From Limnospira sp050045915 (GTDB taxonomy: Bacteria > Cyanobacteriota > Cyanobacteriia > Cyanobacteriales > Microcoleaceae), in contig JBNGCR010000239.1 of NCBI GenBank assembly GCA_050045915.1, forward strand, positions 1 through 7,148: a DNA stretch of 7,148 nt, given 5' to 3'. Numbering within the stretch: the stretch's first letter is position 1; each line of letters begins with the position of its first letter. Positions 4,831 through 7,148 of the stretch are shown piece after piece. A program made the position numbers and the translations under genes. Below the pieces are notes generated by a model. That model worked only from the letters and a program-made list of their open reading frames with translations. It made no database searches and was not told the DNA's origin.

Positions 4831-6951
4831 TTATGAGAGTTTATCTCCCGGAATAATCGTCGCCCGGAAAACATAGTTTTGATTGCGACGGTAACGCGGA
4901 TCTTGCTTCACCAGTTGCATAAACTTGCGATGATCCGACATTTTAGGAGTGACAATACACCCCGCGCTGGTCAGGCCGATATCATAGATACTGGCATCCC
5001 AGCCGCCGTGAATGTTGATCCCAAAATAGCCCGTATCCGAGGGATCTCCGGTGCGAATTCCGTCCTGATTCCCATCCCGTCGCACGGTGATAGTGCCACC
5101 CCTTTGAACCAGTGCTTCGTGTTCGGAAGCAGTTCCGGCTTTGTGAGTGCCAACTTTCCAAGCTTGGTACTGTCCGAATTCGATGCGGGCGGCTCCCCTT
5201 GGGTTGACGGGATATTGAGTGTAATAATAGCCCGGTTCCGTGGTCGCCCGATCGCAATAAATGAGTTTGGGAAGTCCGGACTCAAACACCAAAATGCTCA
5301 AAACATCATTAAATTGATTCGCCGCATCTCGGTTGGGAGAACCGTCCGGATCGACCCCTTCGATCGCCACAATATTACCATACCCCGGTTCGCGATCGAG
5401 GGTGTAGTTTTGGCGTTGCATATACTCCACAATCTGATCGGCGAAGGAGCGTTCGTCGGGCTGGTAGGGCCGCAAATATTTGCTCGACAGCCACCCTTCA
5501 AGCCACTCATTTTTGACTTGAACTCGGACGCGATACCAACTTCCATCGGCATTTTCACCCAGTTTTTTAACCAGGGTTCCCCGCCGCAGTTGGGCGATCG
5601 CCTCGTTGTCCGTGTCGGGTTTCGGCCGCAAATTCAGCCAGTACACATTGCTGACGATCCAATCTTCATGGTTTTCAGGAACCGAGGAGAAACGTTGACC
5701 CGCGATCGCCCCCTCAATACTGCGGGCAATTTTGGCAATTTTTTCGCCCCACTGCGGATCGTCGGCGTAGCGGACATTCATCCCATAATTTTTGTTGCCC
5801 AAACAGGGGCGGGTGTTAAAATATTTGCCCGTCGATCGCAGATAAAGTTCATCGATCCGCCCCATCACAAAGTCGATACATTCGGCATCATTGGGAAAGC
5901 CCCGGGAGGATTCATAAGGGCTGTTGGTGAAAGCAGACCATCCAAACAGGTTGTGTTTTTCCCGGCAAATTTTCGATGTTCCCCAGGCCGTTTCGTGAAT
6001 GGCGTGGGCGAGAATATAGGTGGCGTTTATGCCGTATTTCTTGGATGCGTCAATAATATGTTTTCCCAATCCCAGCCGAAATTTTGCCGGTTTGGTTTTC
6101 AGGTAAGCATCGATGCGATCGCCCGTCAGATGGGAAGGGCGTTCTTTCAGGTTGCTGTCAATGCCGAAAGACGACAGATTGACCCCATTTTGGGAGTTGA
6201 GGGACTGGCTCAAATCTCCCGACCCGATATAGACAAAAAACTCGATAGTTTTATTCCCAAATCCCGCCTCCAAACCGAGATTTTTACCGTTAATTTTTCC
6301 AGCCTGGGCGATGCGAACGTCCGCCCCCGAACTGCCCGGAATCACCAGGGCGATATGACCGGGCGAACCGGGTACGGAAGCGACCACAACTTTCCCCTGA
6401 TCCGCCAAATTGGCGGCCGTGTCTCGGTCAATTTCTCGCCATTGACCCCCGCCACCTTCGTTAAAGAATCGATTCAAGTGGTCGGCACTGTAGGGTTTTG
6501 TCTTCTGTTCGTTTTTGTAGATGGGATGGGGTTGGGGATAGTAGTGGGCATCGGGGCCGTAGCGGGGAATTTGGATGCCAAGAACGTCGAGAACGTCCGC
6601 GACAAACCAATTACAAAAGGTTTCCGATTCTCCGTCCCCATTCAAATCCCGAGATCGGTAATACGACCGCTCCGGATTGACAGTTTCGATCGCCTCAAAA
6701 ATGCGTCGGACATCCGCAGAAGACTCTAATTTTAGATCGTCCGGTTGGAGATACTTGCTCGACACCCACCCCTCCACCGTGCGCTCGTTGAGGGTGACTC
6801 GAACGCGATACCACGCCCCCTCATCCGCTTCGTCCAGTTTTTCAACGGGGGTATCCCGTTTCAGTTTGGTGATGGCTTGATGATCCGTATTCGGTTCCGG
6901 CCGCAAGTTGAGCCAGTAAACCTCCGCAATCCTAAATCGAACGGCTGGCAT
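4831..6951 (-). CDS. Modular peptidoglycan-active enzyme: SH3b, CHAP-like, glucosaminidase, SH3b, L,D-transpeptidase-like
   Basis: This 706-aa protein probably binds and cuts or modifies peptidoglycan. Residues 11-70 form an SH3b domain (VYWLNLRPEP to GWVSSKYLQP). Residues about 95-245 resemble a CHAP/NlpC-P60 cysteine amidase, with C113 (FCNWFVADVL) and H199 (GSPGHIALV); an EF-hand-like loop (DLNGDGESE, 102-110) lies just before the cysteine. Residues about 285-415 are a glucosaminidase, with catalytic-type E320 in HAIHETAWG and NLFGW at 334-338. A second SH3b spans 436-495. Residues about 545-700 resemble a YkuD-type L,D-transpeptidase: H648 in INIHGG, then S662-x-G-C665 in LTSAGCIV. There is no signal peptide or membrane segment at the N-terminus. 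AAAGG (6961-6965) lies 9 bases before the ATG. The domain calls are firm for SH3b and glucosaminidase, and weaker for the cysteine domains. The cellular role is unknown. Confidence 0.85.
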   Translation of the reverse strand: MPAVRFRIAEVYWLNLRPEPNTDHQAITKLKRDTPVEKLDEADEGAWYRVRVTLNERTVEGWVSSKYLQPDDLKLESSADVRRIFEAIETVNPERSYYRSRDLNGDGESETFCNWFVADVLDVLGIQIPRYGPDAHYYPQPHPIYKNEQKTKPYSADHLNRFFNEGGGGQWREIDRDTAANLADQGKVVVASVPGSPGHIALVIPGSSGADVRIAQAGKINGKNLGLEAGFGNKTIEFFVYIGSGDLSQSLNSQNGVNLSSFGIDSNLKERPSHLTGDRIDAYLKTKPAKFRLGLGKHIIDASKKYGINATYILAHAIHETAWGTSKICREKHNLFGWSAFTNSPYESSRGFPNDAECIDFVMGRIDELYLRSTGKYFNTRPCLGNKNYGMNVRYADDPQWGEKIAKIARSIEGAIAGQRFSSVPENHEDWIVSNVYWLNLRPKPDTDNEAIAQLRRGTLVKKLGENADGSWYRVRVQVKNEWLEGWLSSKYLRPYQPDERSFADQIVEYMQRQNYTLDREPGYGNIVAIEGVDPDGSPNRDAANQFNDVLSILVFESGLPKLIYCDRATTEPGYYYTQYPVNPRGAARIEFGQYQAWKVGTHKAGTASEHEALVQRGGTITVRRDGNQDGIRTGDPSDTGYFGINIHGGWDASIYDIGLTSAGCIVTPKMSDHRKFMQLVKQDPRYRRNQNYVFRATIIPGDKLS

Positions 6952-6960
6952 AATGCAAAA

Positions 6961-6965
6961 CCTTT
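6961..6965 (-). promoter_or_regulatory. Ribosome-binding site of the cell-wall enzyme gene
   Basis: On the minus strand AAAGG lies 9 bases before the ATG at 6951. This supports the start that begins MPAVRFRIAE, and so the absence of a signal peptide. No convincing -35/-10 pair was found between 6966 and 7089. Confidence 0.45.
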
Positions 6966-7089
6966 GTATTCAATCACTTCCCGATCGCATGGCGGTCGGC
7001 ATTTACACTCAGGTTTTACAGCGGGGCGATCGCGCCGACCGGATCAAAGGTTAAAAACGATACAAAATTCAACATTTTGCCCAGTCGGG

Positions 7090-7148
7090 TCAGGTCAAAA
7101 TCACCGTCACCACGATCGCCGCCAAAGACAGAATGATCGCCGCCACGA
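7090..7148 (-). CDS. 3' end of an unidentified gene with hydrophobic C-terminus (cut by window edge)
   Basis: Reading the minus strand into the window gives 18 codons and a TGA stop at 7090-7092. The peptide, VAAIILSLAAIVVTVILT, is fully hydrophobic and long enough to be most of a membrane helix ending at the C-terminus. The gene continues beyond the right edge, so neither length nor family can be told. It would lie upstream of, and in the same direction as, the cell-wall enzyme gene, with about 138 bases between. The frame is chosen because of the coherent hydrophobic segment; another frame cannot be excluded. Confidence 0.4.
   Translation of the reverse strand, partial: VAAIILSLAAIVVTVILT

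Larger units (their letters stand above)
305..7033. repeat. Dispersed HIP1 octamers (GCGATCGC)
   Basis: The palindrome GCGATCGC occurs at 305, 516, 691, 819, 1041, 1074, 1276, 2971, 3138, 3387, 3455, 4550, 4615, 5594, 5702, 6115 and 7026, with further near-matches. By chance about 0.1 copies would be expected in 7 kb. HIP1 is a known hallmark of many cyanobacterial genomes. One copy (305-312) sits directly before the ATG of the first gene. The long stretch 1284-2970 has none. Confidence 0.9.

Noticed and set aside
4879..6729. A 616-aa open frame on the plus strand opposite the cell-wall enzyme
   Set aside because: The opposite strand has clear domains over the whole length; this frame has no recognisable domain and is explained as an antisense shadow in GC-rich coding DNA.
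6990..7055. A 21-codon plus-strand open frame starting ATGGCGGTC
   Set aside because: Too short to judge, has no ribosome-binding site and contains a HIP1 site that explains part of its sequence.
1..7148. Insertion sequence or tRNA genes
   Set aside because: No transposase, no terminal inverted repeats around a gene and no tRNA-like cloverleaf were seen on either strand by eye.

Overview
The window looks like chromosomal DNA of a cyanobacterium, probably a filamentous or Oscillatoriales-type genome. The strongest sign is the palindromic octamer GCGATCGC (HIP1), which I count at about 18 places in 7.1 kb, inside and outside genes. The G-rich and C-rich runs near the left edge and the protein content agree with this. 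The exact genus cannot be told from the sequence.

Layout. Positions 1-252 carry no convincing gene: a G-run/C-run imperfect inverted repeat at the extreme left, a small dyad at 165-183, then a good sigma70-type promoter (TTGGAT-N17-TACAAT, 253-281). Positions 313-4354 hold a compact three-gene plus-strand operon: a double winged-helix protein (219 aa), an AAA+/P-loop ATPase (631 aa), and a PD-(D/E)xK nuclease-fold protein (484 aa) with a DUF1802-like N-terminus. The last two genes overlap by 4 bases (ATGA). A DNA-binding protein, an ATPase and a nuclease in one transcription unit is a typical arrangement for an anti-phage or anti-plasmid defence system. I do not recognise it as any named system, and it is the best candidate for something undescribed here.

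The operon ends in an unusual place. A perfect 105-bp tandem duplication (4295-4504) begins inside the last 20 codons of the nuclease gene and includes its stop codon and two dyad symmetries. Because 105 is a multiple of three, the second copy stays in frame behind the stop. A shorter relic of the same repeat lies at 4571-4586. On the minus strand at 4609-4764 is a 51-codon remnant matching the C-terminus of a cyclase/kynurenine-formamidase-family protein. Its upstream part is gone, so the interval between operon and next gene looks like a rearrangement scar.

Positions 4831-6951 (minus strand) encode a 706-aa modular cell-wall enzyme: SH3b, CHAP-like cysteine peptidase/amidase, glucosaminidase, second SH3b, and an L,D-transpeptidase-like (YkuD-type) domain. 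It has no recognisable signal peptide. The right edge (7090-7148, minus) holds the last 18 codons of another gene ending in a hydrophobic, membrane-like segment.
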